Below are positions 23,041-35,620 of a stretch of 64,000 nucleotides of DNA, in pieces. Every line of letters begins with the position of its first letter. Within the stretch, counting starts at the first letter, position 1. The notes below the pieces were generated by a model. The model saw nothing but the letters and a program-made list of their open reading frames with translations, searched no databases and was not told the origin of the DNA. The DNA is taken from contig JAZKJV010009331.1 of NCBI GenBank assembly GCA_037367405.1, forward strand, positions 806,001-870,000, given 5' to 3'. The position numbers and the translations under genes were made by a program. This DNA is from Ottelia alismoides. Its lineage: Eukaryota > Streptophyta > Magnoliopsida > Alismatales > Hydrocharitaceae.

Positions 23041-24139
23041 TTCAGAATAAGTTTGATTTCCGAAACTAAAGACTGAGTCTAGTCTGAAGGATGGAGCTTG
23101 ATTACGGCTTTTAACTCTCATTGTAAGGAGCCTGATTAGGAACTGGAATTTAGACTCTTCAGGTCTGGTGACTTAAAATCTTTGGGTTCCGTAAGACCAT
23201 ATTCGGGAAATCAAGTCATATGAGCTTAAGTAGACCATTTGGAGTCATCCGTACAACTCTTCACCAGTGAACCAACCTTGAACACATGCACTCTTCACTT
23301 AGCTCAACTCGCATGGAGTTCCGAAGGATAGTACACCTTGGTAGTGCATTCCTATCCTTATCTTTGCGGCATTGACGTCTAAAGATGGGAGAGATTGGGG
23401 TTGTGATAGTTGCTTCGGATGAGGGAAGGATCTGCTGACACATTTTTTCTAAGACCTCAAAAAAATGGGCGGACTAAATAGATTCTATATCCGTCGAGGC
23501 ACAAAAGATGAATGCAGTGCAAGCAAATTACAAAGTCAAATCAAAGCAGAAGCCACCAAATAAGACCAAATTGGTCAAAGCTTCCACCAAATATGCCTGC
23601 ACATCTTAGTGAAGACTCAGCTACACCGGTTGGGCTTCATAAGGAGATGCGTCTACACTGGTCGCACTCCACTTCTTTTCTCATTCTTCTAACTTCTCCC
23701 TATATTCGATTGTGGACATAGCAGAACTGAACTCAGAAGGGAATACCTCCCTCCTCGAGGAAAGAGTAGCGGGATGAGGAAGCCATAGGAGTGCATAGCC
23801 GGGATTGACGGTTTCTTCGGTTCTCTAAGCAGGAAGAGCTAAATCAATTCACACACTGTACAAGTTGACTTCAAGGATGATAGAGTTTGCGATATGAATA
23901 AGTGAGTCTGAACTAGCCGATGAAGTAATCTTGAGTAAGGATTATGGAACTTGAAGAGTGTTGAGGATGAAATCCTAATCCTAGTTAAGGTTCCGACAAA
24001 ATGCTTGTTTCAGGCCCGATAGAGCTCTGTCCTTTGTCTGTTCTCATGAATTGGTTTAGTAAAACAAATTCATTCTAACTTTCTTTCTTTTTCACTTACT
24101 TTTTCAAAATAAGTGTTTGCTAAGGGACTAGCAAGGTTT
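23041..24139 (+). other. Conserved 3' non-coding region of Athila-1
   Basis: Matches 38560-39721 in Athila-2, with shared phrases such as CTTAGCTCAACTC/CTTGGCTCAACTC and GAACTCAGAAGGGAATACC (about 23722) followed by CTCCTCGAGGAAAGAG. No long frame exists, so conservation suggests an RNA or cis-acting role, or simply common descent. Just before the polypurine tract is a small stem (TTTGCTA/TAGCAAG, about 24115-24136). Confidence 0.5.
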
Positions 24140-24151
24140 AAGTATAGGGGG
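24140..24151 (+). other. Polypurine tract of Athila-1
   Basis: AAGTATAGGGGG, one base before the 3' LTR start; the plus-strand primer site. Confidence 0.85.
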
Positions 24152-24152
24152 T

Positions 24153-27100
24153 TGATGAATCCACGATTCATTAACTTTTCTGTCGCATTTTGTCTTAAAA
24201 TCCTTAACAAATACATGTAAATATTCACTAATTCTCATACTTTAACAAAACATCATTCATGTGTAAATATTCACTTTTAACCACTAAACTCATGTAAATA
24301 AATAAAGAACCAGAAAAAGAAAGACAAAGGCAGATGGAATATATGTATATATATGCAATACGACTTAAAGTATAAATATAGCTGTAAGATATATTTATAG
24401 CCTAATCCCCGAGACCAAGTCAGCATGGATTGGTCGACAAACCAATAAGTAGGGGGAGATAAGGAAAGAAAACCAAATAAAAATAATTTAACACATGTAT
24501 CTACACCTTTCACTATTTATCAAATAAATACAAAACTTCAAAGAATTTTAATTATTTCATATTAACATATTTTTCACCAAGCTCTTCTCCTAATTATTCA
24601 TAAAAATATAAATAAAAATATAAAAATAAGTTAAAAATACTACTCTGTATATATGCCAAGAAACCCAGCTTACAAATTGTCAAAATCTCAACTTCCGAAC
24701 ATCATAACTTCCTCATACAAACTCCAATTTCACTCTACTCACCTTTAAAGTTCATAAAATAATATTATCTAATTAATAAAGGTGGTTTCATTGAATTCGG
24801 AGTCCGTTTGCAAAAAGTCGGTTTTGGGACCAAAAGACAAAGGGGTTTCTGGACTATTTATTTTATGTAACACATACTATTTATTATTTTCTTAATTTTA
24901 TAATTTTTAAATTATTTCATGATCTTGTACTTTCACCATAAATTATTTCATAATTTTTGGAGACTATTCATTATTTTTATAAAATCAAATACCTTAAAAT
25001 ATAGGTATAATTGACCTATATAGATACTTACTCTATTTATTAAAATATGTAAATTAATTAATAAAAATCCATAAAAATTCGTACAAGTTTTATTTAATAC
25101 CCTAATAATTAAGAAAATACAAAATTAATTTTTACTTAATTAATTATTAAATCAAAAATCTAAAACCTATTTATAAATACATATATATTAATACAATATT
25201 TATATCTTAAATAATATTTATTATTTATTAAAAGTATTTATACCATAATTTAGAAAATTAATTTATTTAACTTTCTTGTATTTATACCTAATTAAAATAA
25301 CATCATTTGCTAATTATTATAAATTTTACAATAATTTTCAGCCTCTGGACAAACCAGGTGCTGACACTTGTTAGCACCTGGGACCTTCTTCATCAAGAAG
25401 AGGTTATGTCCAGCTGCTCGACCAGCCATCTTTCCCTATTTTTCCCGCTCAACCTTCAACTTCTCCGACCATTCTAAACCCTTGATCCCCTCCTCCTAAC
25501 TACCCTCTTCAACGCCGGCCATTGATTCTAACCTTGGAGCCCAAGCTACTCTCCTATACAAGGGCTCCAAGTCGCCATAGCTGAACAGAACTCACTCCAA
25601 CTACCCAGGAACCCAAGTTCCAGTAACCGATCCCTTCTCTTTCTCGCCTTGTTCCGGCCATCGACGGTGGTGACAGCACCGAGGAGAGGCTTCGCGTGGA
25701 GGAAGGACGTCGGAGGAGGAGTCCCAAGGCGGAGCAACGCCTTGAATCGCAGCATCGCGCCGCGTAAAGCTCCGAGAAGACCGCTCGTTGAGCCATCACC
25801 TGGAGGTCATACACCTCCAGTCCCCAGGTAATTTCCTTCACCTTTTGCGATTTTATTTCTCGATCTCCGAGCCACGATTAGCGTGGCTAATCATGCATTT
25901 AGAGAGGTTAATGATCCGTCTGTGACGCACAATCAAAAACCCTCTTGACTCACTTTCAATTCGATTCAAATCAATCATCCAATCATCATCTTCTTCGTGT
26001 TTTGGTTGTTTTGGCTGGAATTATGTGTTTTTCTTCAAACTTTGGGGCTTGAGATCTTTAATTTGTTGGCCGATTCTATATGAATCGAGCATAGATTTTT
26101 GTTATTTGCAGATTAACCTTCAATCGTGAGCCATTTGTTCAACATCTGGGAGCTTTGATCATCATGAAAATCCATTCCAAAGTTGGACTCTCAGAACATC
26201 ATCAGCTCCAGATGGTCGAGACAACCATCTTCCTCGACTTGTAACCGCCGCTCGGAGCGCCGCCACCGCCTACCCTACCGCGGGCGAGCTCGAGGGGTGG
26301 AGGAGCCACCCCTCTGGCCCCGCAGGTACGCCAAAGAAGTCGTCGGCCGGCCGGGATAATTCGGGGAAGATCACCCATCCGCCAGCTGCTCAACAACCCC
26401 AAGAACAGGGGGGTTACAGGCTGCTGACACGTGTTAAGAGGAGGAGCGTCCGATCTGTGCCTTCACGTTTTAATCTCAGCCGCAGATACGAACCGGTGGA
26501 GAAATTTCATCATAAGCCCAGCCAAGTTTCCAGACTTACATCCCGCCTCACGAGTTTTATAAATTTGCGTTTAGGTCCCTCCGCAGGGACCTAAATGTAA
26601 ATCCTCTTGTACTTTTCTTTCAGAACAGTCCTCAAGGACCCGATTGCAAACATTTTTAAATAGTTTTCTTACGCTTATGCCCCTGGGCTGTAGGGGTTGT
26701 TTCTTGTTCTTGTGACCTCGGATTTCGACAATTCTTTGAGGGTAGTTACACAACTACCCCAGCTACTTAGTATAAAGTTTTCGTGGCTTTTTGACGAGTT
26801 TTTGACGTGATTTGATTTTCTCGAAAACCGCTTCGTTTTGTTTTGTTTTCTTGTGTAGTTCGAGTACGCGGCTCGAACTTCGTTCACCCTTACTATATAA
26901 TATCACCTATATTCTATTCACCTACTATATAATAAATAAATATTTTGAAAAATATTCCTTTTTGAAAATTAAATAAAAATCTGAAAAGAATAAAATCAAA
27001 TAAAAATAATAAAAATAAAAATCACTAAAAAAGCGTTCTGACTTAGAGAAGAGTTAAAATAAAATTACGAGAAGAGAAATCTAGGGAGTTTATTCTGCCT

Positions 27101-27290
27101 CCTTGAGTTCGACCCAGGAACACTTGCATGGTTAAATATTAGCGAACGGTTTTCCGACAGAAAACCGTAAATTTGTTTGATAGGTCTAAAAATCGAATTT
27201 TTTGTTTCGCGGTTTTCTGCTACAACCGACAATTTACTCTCTTCTCATAAAAAGTGAAAGCCGCGAAACTCGATCTTTAGACACTCATCA
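24153..27290 (+). repeat. 3' LTR of Athila-1
   Basis: 3138 bp, colinear with the 5' LTR. Differences of interest: the TATA box reads TATACAAG (25555-25562), the near-palindrome (25356-25379) has an extra mismatch, and the putative intron donor is GTAATT (25828). Confidence 0.95.
25828..26111 (+). other. Putative intron in Athila-1 3' LTR
   Basis: Donor CCCCAG/GTAATT and acceptor TTATTTGCAG/ATT, 284 bp, identical in length to the 5' LTR copy. Confidence 0.45.
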
Positions 27291-27295
27291 CTCTC
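27291..27295 (+). repeat. Target-site duplication of Athila-1 (right)
   Basis: CTCTC, matching 11260-11264. Confidence 0.9.
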
Positions 27296-27367
27296 CTTGC
27301 TGCAAATCATGACCTACTCCATGTTGTCACCATGGGGAAGATCACAGGGGTAATCTGAGGGGCTAAA
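27296..27367 (-). mobile_element. Continuation of LTR D
   Basis: On the minus strand, GGTGACAACA and following bases parallel 12778-12795 of the Athila-1 LTR and lead across the insertion point into 11259 (GGAGGAGG block). This confirms that Athila-1 sits inside LTR D. Copia-1 starts directly after. Confidence 0.65.
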
Positions 27368-29020
27368 TATTAGCCATGTGAGCCCGAGGCAAACCATTCT
27401 TACAATAAGTGTTATTGTTGATTCTTTCACTCCCTTTCTGAAATTAAATGAATGAATGCCCTATATGGTCCCTCTGTACAATTATGTACAATGGCCGTCT
27501 TGATAATCATATAGTTGTTGATTCATTAAATGAATCATAGAGGCTAGTGTTTGGATAAATATCTAAGGAGTTAGATAGAGGACTCATGAAGCACCGTCAA
27601 ATGATTATTAAGAGAAAGCCTGAGTAGGAGATGGCAATCCTTTCTCACATAGGTTGATATCTGATCGACCTCTTGATGCAGGTCCTCTACATGGAAAAAG
27701 TGATTCGGAGGTGTTAGATTAGTTAGGTCAAAGGGTTGACTTAGCGAGATCAAGAATACTTAAGTCCTATGTTGAATGCTGTCACAGCATAGGCACGCAT
27801 CCTCTGACCAGAGACAGATGTGTTACTATATGTCTGAGTGTGTACATTTGGCAGACCAATAGGTTGATGACCTAACCAAGGTCTATACACCGGCGAGCTG
27901 GTGTGCATGTAAGGGCATATGAGTAATACGATCTTTCAAAGGATCATACAGGTTCACTTATGAACTGGAAGACATGAGCTCAGTCATGAGGTATTAGGAC
28001 CGATCAAATTCCATGCATGGTCGTCGTGCTTTGGAAGCATGACAAGAATTTGAAGGTATGATATATACTTTGGGAAAGCATATGATCGACACTGATTCCC
28101 AATGACCAAGATTGAGAAACTTGGTGATCAAACCCTGAAGAAGACAGTGTAAAATTGATCTTCATCTTCAGGTTGATCATATGTCTTCTAGTATGCATGA
28201 TGTGCAGGTATTGGGAATACCTGAGGGTGATGTGATCATAAAAGATTGTATAACCATGACGCTTCCATTCCGAGGGAGTGATGAAACAAGTCTTGATTTT
28301 ATTGAGTCCTCTCAGTAGAGAAGTAACTTGATCTTAGTCCAAGTGTTCGACATTGATCTGAATGTCATTCAGATGCAATGAGAAGATTAAGTATACAGAC
28401 TTGATTTAATCAAGCATCTATGGGAGGTCCGTGAGATCTGGATTTGAGTTGAGATCTCAACATCCAAGTCACTATACGTGGAACAATACAATCGCCCTGT
28501 CCTTATCTCCAAGTATCTGCGGAGAAAGCACATTATTCTTGAAGGAGTTCAAGAATAATCCCTATGATGAATTTTATATCTAATCAACAAGATGTTGATG
28601 ATTAAATGAGATTTAATTATCAAGTATAATATGAATGAGATTCATATTGGGAGAATGATTATCCAAGATAATTAAATGAGATTTAATTATCAAGGAAATG
28701 CAGATCATGGATAGTGCTATCCACAATATCTATGTGTATATTATAAATATGATTTATAATATATTAGAGAGAAAGCACCCTTGTAAATAGCATTTGTTAA
28801 TTGTTAATGTGAATTAAATTCACATTAAGCAATTAATTGGAATTGTAATTTACAATTTAGTTTGGGTTGTGAATATGATTCACATATTTTTCAATAGCAT
28901 GATTGAAATATTCACAAATTAATTTGTAATTAATTTGGTGTATATTTTTGAAATAATTATTATTGCAAATTATTAAGAGATAATGAGATAAAATAAAAAG
29001 GAAGATAATTCATCACCAAA

Positions 29021-29105
29021 ATAGGTGACGTCACCTATGACTGAAAAATAGGTGATGTCACCTATGACTGAAAAAATAGGTGACGTCACCTATGACTCAG
29101 TCATA
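29021..29105. promoter_or_regulatory. Tandem TGACGTCA palindromes in Copia-1 LTR
   Basis: Three 18-bp palindromes (29021-29038, 29048-29065, 29076-29093), ATAGGTGACGTCACCTAT in the first and third and with one C to T change in the second. They are followed by TGACTCAGTCA and a partial fourth (ATAGGTGACG). TGACGTCA and TGACTCA are classic bZIP binding cores. The array lies about 250-330 bp upstream of the TATA box. Confidence 0.7.
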
Positions 29106-29347
29106 GGTGACGCCCCATAATTTTGGGGGATGTTTTATTATCCTCTTTTTTATTATCTTTTTATCTTCTAATAATAGATTTTTATAAAATTAAATTATAT
29201 TGATGATAATGCAACATATATTTGATTTAATATAAATTAATATTGTTGTTTTGAACAACAATCATCATGGTCATTGATTAATACATAGGTCAATCCAACC
29301 GTTGATTTTGTATGCCATGGATTGTGATCCATAGGCTCCCAAACTAG

Positions 29348-29355
29348 TATATAAA
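29348..29355 (+). promoter_or_regulatory. TATA box of Copia-1 LTR
   Basis: TATATAAA followed by GAGGGCAACCC, with a CT-rich leader 45 bp downstream. The corresponding boxes in Copia-2 and Copia-3 lie in the same context. Confidence 0.6.
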
Positions 29356-29915
29356 GAGGGCAACCCTAGCCCTTTGTAGTACATCATCTTAGAGCACACG
29401 TCTCTCTCTCATTCTTGCCATCTCTCTCTCTCTCTTTCTAAGGTGGCCGTCCACCTTGTGTATTGAGAGATCACTACTACGTCGTCGTGTTGTCGCTTCG
29501 ATTGCTCGAGGATCTCCATCTTCTTTAGGAAATCCTTCTCTAGAAGCAGACATCAGATTTCGTTGGACGAAATCAGGAGATCAAGGCTTGGATCTTCATC
29601 AAGGATTGCGGGAGGCTCGCGTCTCATCATCGCGCCCGCTATTGCCATCTTCGTAGATCGGACTTGAGCCAGGAGGAGGATCTCTTGCTTTAGACATCTA
29701 GTGATCGCAACCATGCTTCGAGAGGTATTTCTAATACTTTCTAGTTAGATGAAACGATCCAAGAAATGTTCTTGTGATCATGTGGTTTCATCATATGATT
29801 TAAAAATTTTAAATTCCACTGCACCTAGCGACTAGTGCGACTAGTCGCCCTGATCGCATGAGATGCGATCATAATGCTTCCGTGATGCTCTTAAGAATTC
29901 CCCTTATCCTTCAAG

Positions 29916-29928
29916 TGGTACCAGAGCC
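29916..29928 (+). other. tRNA-Met primer-binding site of Copia-1
   Basis: TGGTACCAGAGCC, two bases after the LTR end; one mismatch to TGGTATCAGAGC, the complement of initiator tRNA-Met. Confidence 0.85.
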
Positions 29929-31691
29929 TTAGGTCGGAAATGGTTTTGGATACGATCCGTGAACCTAGGACGACTTGGGTTTGAAAGGGTTGCGAAAGTT
30001 TTATCGTGTTTCAATTTTCTCACCTCTGTTTAATTGGATTTTTTGGCACTGTTTAAATTATTTAAACACGAAATATTCAATTGGATTTTGTTCCCCATTA
30101 AATAAGAAAACCATAGGATCTGAGTTTACGAAATTTGGATTTCATTTGCTCAAGACATGGCCCTTTGATAAAACATGTATTCACTGTTGCGGAAACTGCA
30201 AATCTGAACGTGATTAATGAGTTAATTACCATTTTGAAACACCTTGAAATGCGTGAAATATCACTGGGTTCTGTCATAAATCGAATTGGCAATCTTAGGA
30301 AACTGATTTTGCGAAATTTGGATTTAAATTGATCAAGATAAGTTAAATTTAGTGAGTAGGGGTCACTGCTGGAAATTGACAAACTTGATCATGAACCTTG
30401 TGATAGTCATTCAAAAAAAATGATGAAAATTAATTGTTAATTTTCTGAAATGATTATTGATAAATATTTGTGAAATATTTAAAGATGATAATCGTTTCCT
30501 TGAATGACATTCCACTAACCAAAATGATAAGATAGTTGATCTTGATCATAATTGGTTGATATGAAATCATCAACAAACATTGTTTTCTTGCAAAACCCTA
30601 ATTTATCCTACAATAGTTGTAGGACAACTTTTACATGCAAAACCCTCTTGCATGAATAGGATCGGGGATTTGTTTAGAAAATCTCCTTATAATATTATCA
30701 AAATGGTTTTGATGAATATTATATGGTATAATTTCAGTTGAAAAACCGATGAAAATCTCAAAGTACACAATGATCTATCTGGCATTATCCTTTCCTGAGG
30801 TAGATGTGGTGTCTAGTCGGAGAGCATTGGGGTAGCGAGTTGCACCGGTTGTGGTCCGTCCCACTCTCGTCAGTACTGGCCATGACAATGGATAGGGACT
30901 CGATAATGCCGGAGAAATCAAAGTGTATTTTTCTAATTATTAAAATTCAAATAATACATACTTTGAGATTATACCTACTATTCAAGTAATAATCAAGTTT
31001 GTTGATTTAAAATTGGATTGATAATTAATTTAATGTGATTAAATTAATTATATCCTATTAAAAGTACTATTGTGAATAGATCTGTATTTCCCTTGGAAGA
31101 ATTAATTATGTGAATATGATTCACGATAAATAATTACAATTAGAATATGAGGTGGAGGATCACATAAGTGACATCCATGGTCTCCCGTCATGGCAAAGGA
31201 TTTCGTCGCCAGATGTTGATTTGGATCGGGTTCTTTGCTTCTCGAAAGAGTAAGGCCGTATACGTAGTTACCCCATCATCAAGTCCTCATATTATTGGGG
31301 CGATATTGGATTGCATATAGCGAGTATTAAGACTATTGACGGTTTGTTCAATTAACGATGGGTCAACATCATCTTAGGGTTGGTGGGTCCGGGTGTTAAA
31401 GAATGAATTGGGAAATGCAAGTTGCACTTGCAAGGCGGAATGTGTTCCCGCTTCTCTTTATTCGAGTCACAAGTTCTCATATTATTGGGATGTGATAAAG
31501 ATAGAGAGGAGATCCCAGATCTTGCTTGAGATATAGAGGTAAGTATATCTCTTACTTTGAAAGATGATTAGGGAATAATCTTTCATTGTGGACATAACAA
31601 GACAAATTTGATTTAAAATGCCTAAATCAAATATTTTAAATATGAATATATAATTATATGTTCTAATATAGGGCATTCTTAATTTCAGAAA
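29929..31691 (+). other. Copia-1 leader
   Basis: About 1.8 kb without a sustained frame. Three islands are notably conserved with the leaders of Copia-2 and Copia-3: 30797-30915, 31151-31205 and 31409-31450. The first is bracketed by GGCATTATC and GATAATGCC. The third includes the small hairpin GCAAGT-TGC-ACTTGC. A role in packaging or translation is possible, but nothing proves it. Confidence 0.5.
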
Positions 31692-34600
31692 ATGAAGTCC
31701 ATGAACCCAATGAGCAGGCTCCTGAAGGTCAATCAGTTGACCAGACCAAATTATTCGGATTGGATCTGAAATTTTGATCTTGTCCTATCTGCGGAGCGCA
31801 TCTCATATGTGCTAACCAAGGACAAGATTGCAGACCCTCAGACTCCGGAAGATAAAACTATTAATGAGAAATATGATGAAGATCATAACTTGGCAAGGTG
31901 TTATATCCTTGGCTCATTGTCCAATGTGCTTCAGAAGCAGCATGTGGAAATGAACCACTGCCAAGAAATCATGTTGAATCTGAATGAAATGTTTGGTGAC
32001 ATAAACCACACACAATGTTATAATGTGATGAAAGAGCTTACTCGCTGCAAGACGTAGGAAGGGACCTCTGTCGGAGAACACGTACTCAACGTGTTTGGGT
32101 ACCTCTCTGATTTGGAGACCTTGGGAGCTTACATGGATTCTGATATGCAAGCTGATTTCATTCTCCTATCGTTCCCTAAGTCTTTCAACAACTTTGTCGT
32201 GTCATATCACATGAGCAAAGGTGATTTCACTAATGCTGGGCTGTTAGCTGCATTAAAGTCTGCAGAAGATGTAATGAAGAAGGATGGCCCATCTGCTAGT
32301 GCAATAGTTGCACAAGCAAAAGGATAGCGCGGTCGGAAGCAAGGTTCTCGGAAGGGCCCACCGTAGAAGATATAGAAGAAGAATCAAGGAGTTGGTTCAT
32401 CTTCCAGTGCTTCCACGTTAATGACATCAAAGAAGACCGATGTTTGTCACCACTGCAAGAAGCTGGGGCACTGGCGGCATAAATGCCTAGAATACCTGAA
32501 GTCAGTTGACAAAGGTAAAGCTCCAGCTGGTACGAAATCTACTTTCATCATTGAAACTAGTTTTCTCGTTGGACAAGAAGGAAGTTGGGTTGTAGATTCT
32601 AGTGCTTCTATTCATGTATGCGATTCATTGCATTTGTTTCAGGAAACTAGGAATCTGGAGCAAGGGGAAATAATCATCCAGATGGGATCTGATGCAAGTG
32701 TTGCAGCAGTCACCATTGAGACATGCCGACTGTCGTTATCTAGTGGTAGAGTCTTAGTATTTAAAGAGTGTATTTAGGTACCTGAAGTCAGGAGAAACTT
32801 AATATCTGTATCTAAACTTGTTAGAAATGGATATTCCTTCCTAGTCTGTAATAAGTTAGTGATTAATCAATATGATAAATTTATTGGGGATGGTGTTTTG
32901 ACTTCTGGTGGACTCTATGAATTGTGCATTGATGAACATGTCACGAATGTCACTGCCAATAATAATAAAAAACCTAAAAGATCCAGGGAGAATGGAAATT
33001 GTTCGAATATGATTTGGCATCAAAGGCTTGGTTATTTATCTGTTGATAGGATCAATAGATTGATAAAGGATAGACCTTTAGATTTTCTACAGGTTCAATC
33101 TTTACCTACCTGTGAACATTACATTCGAGGTAAAATGACCAGGATACCTTTCCATAACAACATTACAAGATGCGAAGGTATTCTTGACCTAATACATGCT
33201 GATGTATGTGGTCCTTTCAGTACCGCGACTCAAAATGGATATCGATATTATTTGACGTTTATTGATGACCATTCACGATAGGGGTTATCTTCCTACTACA
33301 TCATAAATCTGAAACCTTTGAAAAGTTCAAAGAGTTTAAGGCTTTGGTTGAGAACCAAACTGATAGGAAGATTAAACGGATTTCATCTGACAAAAGTGGC
33401 GAGTACCTCTCAGATGAATTCAAGGAATACCTTAAAGAGAATGGAATTGTCTCCAATCTCACTCCCCCTGGAACCCCTCAACTTAATGGTGTTGCTGAAA
33501 GACGCAACAGGACCATCATGGACATGGTCCGTTCAATGTTGAGCAAAGCACATTTACCTCTTAGTTTCTGGGGATATGCAGTAGAGACTGCAATATATAT
33601 CCTGAATAAGATTCCTAGCAAATCTGAACCCAAGACTCCTCACGAGCTTCGGTATGGAAACAAACCTAGTATTAAACACTTGAGGGTTTGGGGTTGCTTG
33701 ATCCATGCGAATAATGTGGACGCAAGTAAGCTAGAATCACACACTTGTGAGTGTTACTTCATTGGGTATGTTAAAGATGGTATTGGATATCAACTTTATG
33801 ACTCTGAGACCCAAAAGGTTTTTATCTCTGAAGATGTGAAAATTCTGGAGGATGATTTCCTTAAAGGTCAAGACAAAAATAAAGTAGAGGAACTCATTGA
33901 ATCCCCTGAGGATTCTGAGCTACCTGAACCAGAAACTGAAGAGATAAATAAAGATGAAACAACCATACCTCTTCGAAGGAGTTCGAGGATGGTTGCACCA
34001 CCTGAAAGGTATGGATTCCATGTGTCAAGTGAGAAAGACAATGATCCTACTTCATTTGATGAAGCACTCGCGGATCATGACATGGATAGATGGATGCTAG
34101 CATTGAAGTCAGAGATTGACTCCATGCATAAGAATGGTGTATGGACCCTAGAGGATCCACCTAAAGGGGTGAAACCCATTGGGTGTAAATGGATCTTCAA
34201 GAGAAAAAGGGGACCTGATGGGAAAGTGGAGACTTTCAAAGCACGGCTCGTAGCCAAAGGATACACACAGAGAGAAGGCATCGACTACAATGAGACGTTC
34301 TCTCCTGTGGCTACGCTTAAGTCCATCAGGACACTGCTAGCTATAGCTGCATCTCTTGACTATGACATCTGGCAGATGGACGTCAAGACAACTTTCCTCA
34401 ATGGATACCTTGTGGAGGATATCTATATGGAGCAGCCCCAAGTCTTCAAAGTTGAGAATGGAAAAGTATGCAAGCTAAAGAAATCCATCTATGGGCTTAA
34501 ACAAGCTTATCATAGCTGGAACACCAGATTTGATGAAACCATAAAGAGTTATGATTTTGTGCAGAATCCTGATGAACCTTGTGTGTACAAGAAGCTTAGT

Positions 34601-35605
34601 GAGAGCCCCATTGTGTTCATCGTGCTTTACGTAGATGATATCCTTATCATTAGGAATGATACAGGAATGATGACCAGTGTAAATATTTGTCTATCTCATA
34701 CCTTCGAGATGAAAGATCTTGGAGAAGCGTCTTACATCGTAGGCCTGAAGTTGTTCAGAAACCGAGAAAAGAGGATATTGGGATTATCACAATATGGATA
34801 CATTAAGAAGATTCTTGAACGATTCCACGTGCATAGTTCCAAGAAAGGATTCCTCCCCTTAAGACATGGTATACATCGTTCTAAAGGGATGGCTCCTCAA
34901 AGTGTTGAGGAAAAGAAGGCCATGGCTGGATGCCCCTATGCATCAGCTGTAGGAAGCTTAATGTATGCCATGATGTGTACTAGGCTAGACATCTGCCATG
35001 AAGTGGGAGTAGTAAGTCGTTACCAATCCTGCTATGGAGAGCAACACTAGAAGGCAGTAAAGAACATATTCAAATATCTAAGACAGACGCAAGATTACAT
35101 CTTGGTCTATGGAGATGGTGATCTCCAAGTCTTGGGATTGTCAGACTTCCAGTCGGATATTGATGATCGAAAGTCGACATCAGGGTTTGTATTCCTGTTG
35201 AATGGTGGTGCTGTGAGCTGGAGAAGCAAGAAGCAGGACACTACGACGGATTCAACAACAGAAGCCGAATACATTGCCGCATCGGATACTGCAAAGGAGG
35301 CAGTGTGGTTGTGCAAGTTCATCTTGGAGCTTGGCATAGTTTCCTATGATACTCCCATCCCGTTACTCTGCAATAACACGGGAGCCATTGCCCAAGCAAA
35401 GGAACCCAAATGGCATCAAAAGAGCAAGAATGTGGAAAGGAATTTCCACATCATTCGGGAGATTCAAAAGCATGGTGATATCATCATCACCAAGGTGGCC
35501 TCTACCGACAACGTTGTTGATCCTCTTACCAAACCTCTGATGCAGAAGGTTTTCGACCAACATGTAATGAGTATGGGTTTAAGGATTGTTCCTGAATGGT
35601 TCTGA
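31692..35605 (+). pseudogene. gag-pol: Copia-1 gag-pol polyprotein, decayed
   Basis: One reading frame from ATG 31692 with stops at 31767, 32055, 32325, 32364, 32373, 32775 and 33279, then a frameshift near 33280 and one more stop at 35048. Gag (31692-32500) ends in a zinc knuckle CHHCKKLGHWRHKC. Protease at about 32590 reads DSSAS where DSGAS is usual, so its catalytic Gly is lost. Integrase begins with HQRLGYLS (about 33017), but its second zinc cysteine is Tyr (CEHY). The core follows (DVCGP, SSDKSGEY, NGVAERRNR). Reverse transcriptase (34080-34700) keeps ARLVAKGYTQ and the YVDD box; RNase H (35100-35605) ends with the usual HIIREIQKHGDI part. It cannot make a working polyprotein. Confidence 0.9.
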
Positions 35606-35620
35606 GGTCGAGTGGGAGAT

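Larger units (their letters stand above)
11265..27290 (+). mobile_element. Athila-1, complete Athila-type Ty3/gypsy retrotransposon
   Basis: A 16,026-bp element with two 3138-bp LTRs (11265-14402 and 24153-27290) that begin TGATGA and end TCATCA, flanked by CTCTC duplications. In order it has a tRNA-Asp primer-binding site (14406), a leader, gag, protease, the pol frame 18637-22029, a 2.1-kb non-coding 3' region with stem-loops, and a polypurine tract (24140). Pol motifs (the [18 protein letters not shown] block, FMDDFSVYG, and the PHPQTNG-type integrase core) match the Athila lineage. No env-like frame lies between pol and the 3' LTR. I count roughly 75 differences between the LTRs by eye (about 2-2.5%), which makes it recent. 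It is inserted in LTR D. Confidence 0.95.
27368..29913 (+). repeat. 5' LTR of Copia-1
   Basis: About 2546 bp. It begins TATTAGCC where the 3' LTR has the canonical TGTTAGCC, and ends CCTTCA. It contains the TGACGTCA array (29021-29105), a TATA box (29348) and a CT-rich microsatellite (29401-29440) just after the likely start. It lacks a 32-bp piece present in the 3' LTR near 35670-35702. Confidence 0.85.

Noticed and set aside
22030..24139. Env-like gene expected in Athila elements
   Set aside because: No frame over about 80 codons with a signal or membrane segment is present; the region is non-coding repeats and conserved non-coding blocks.
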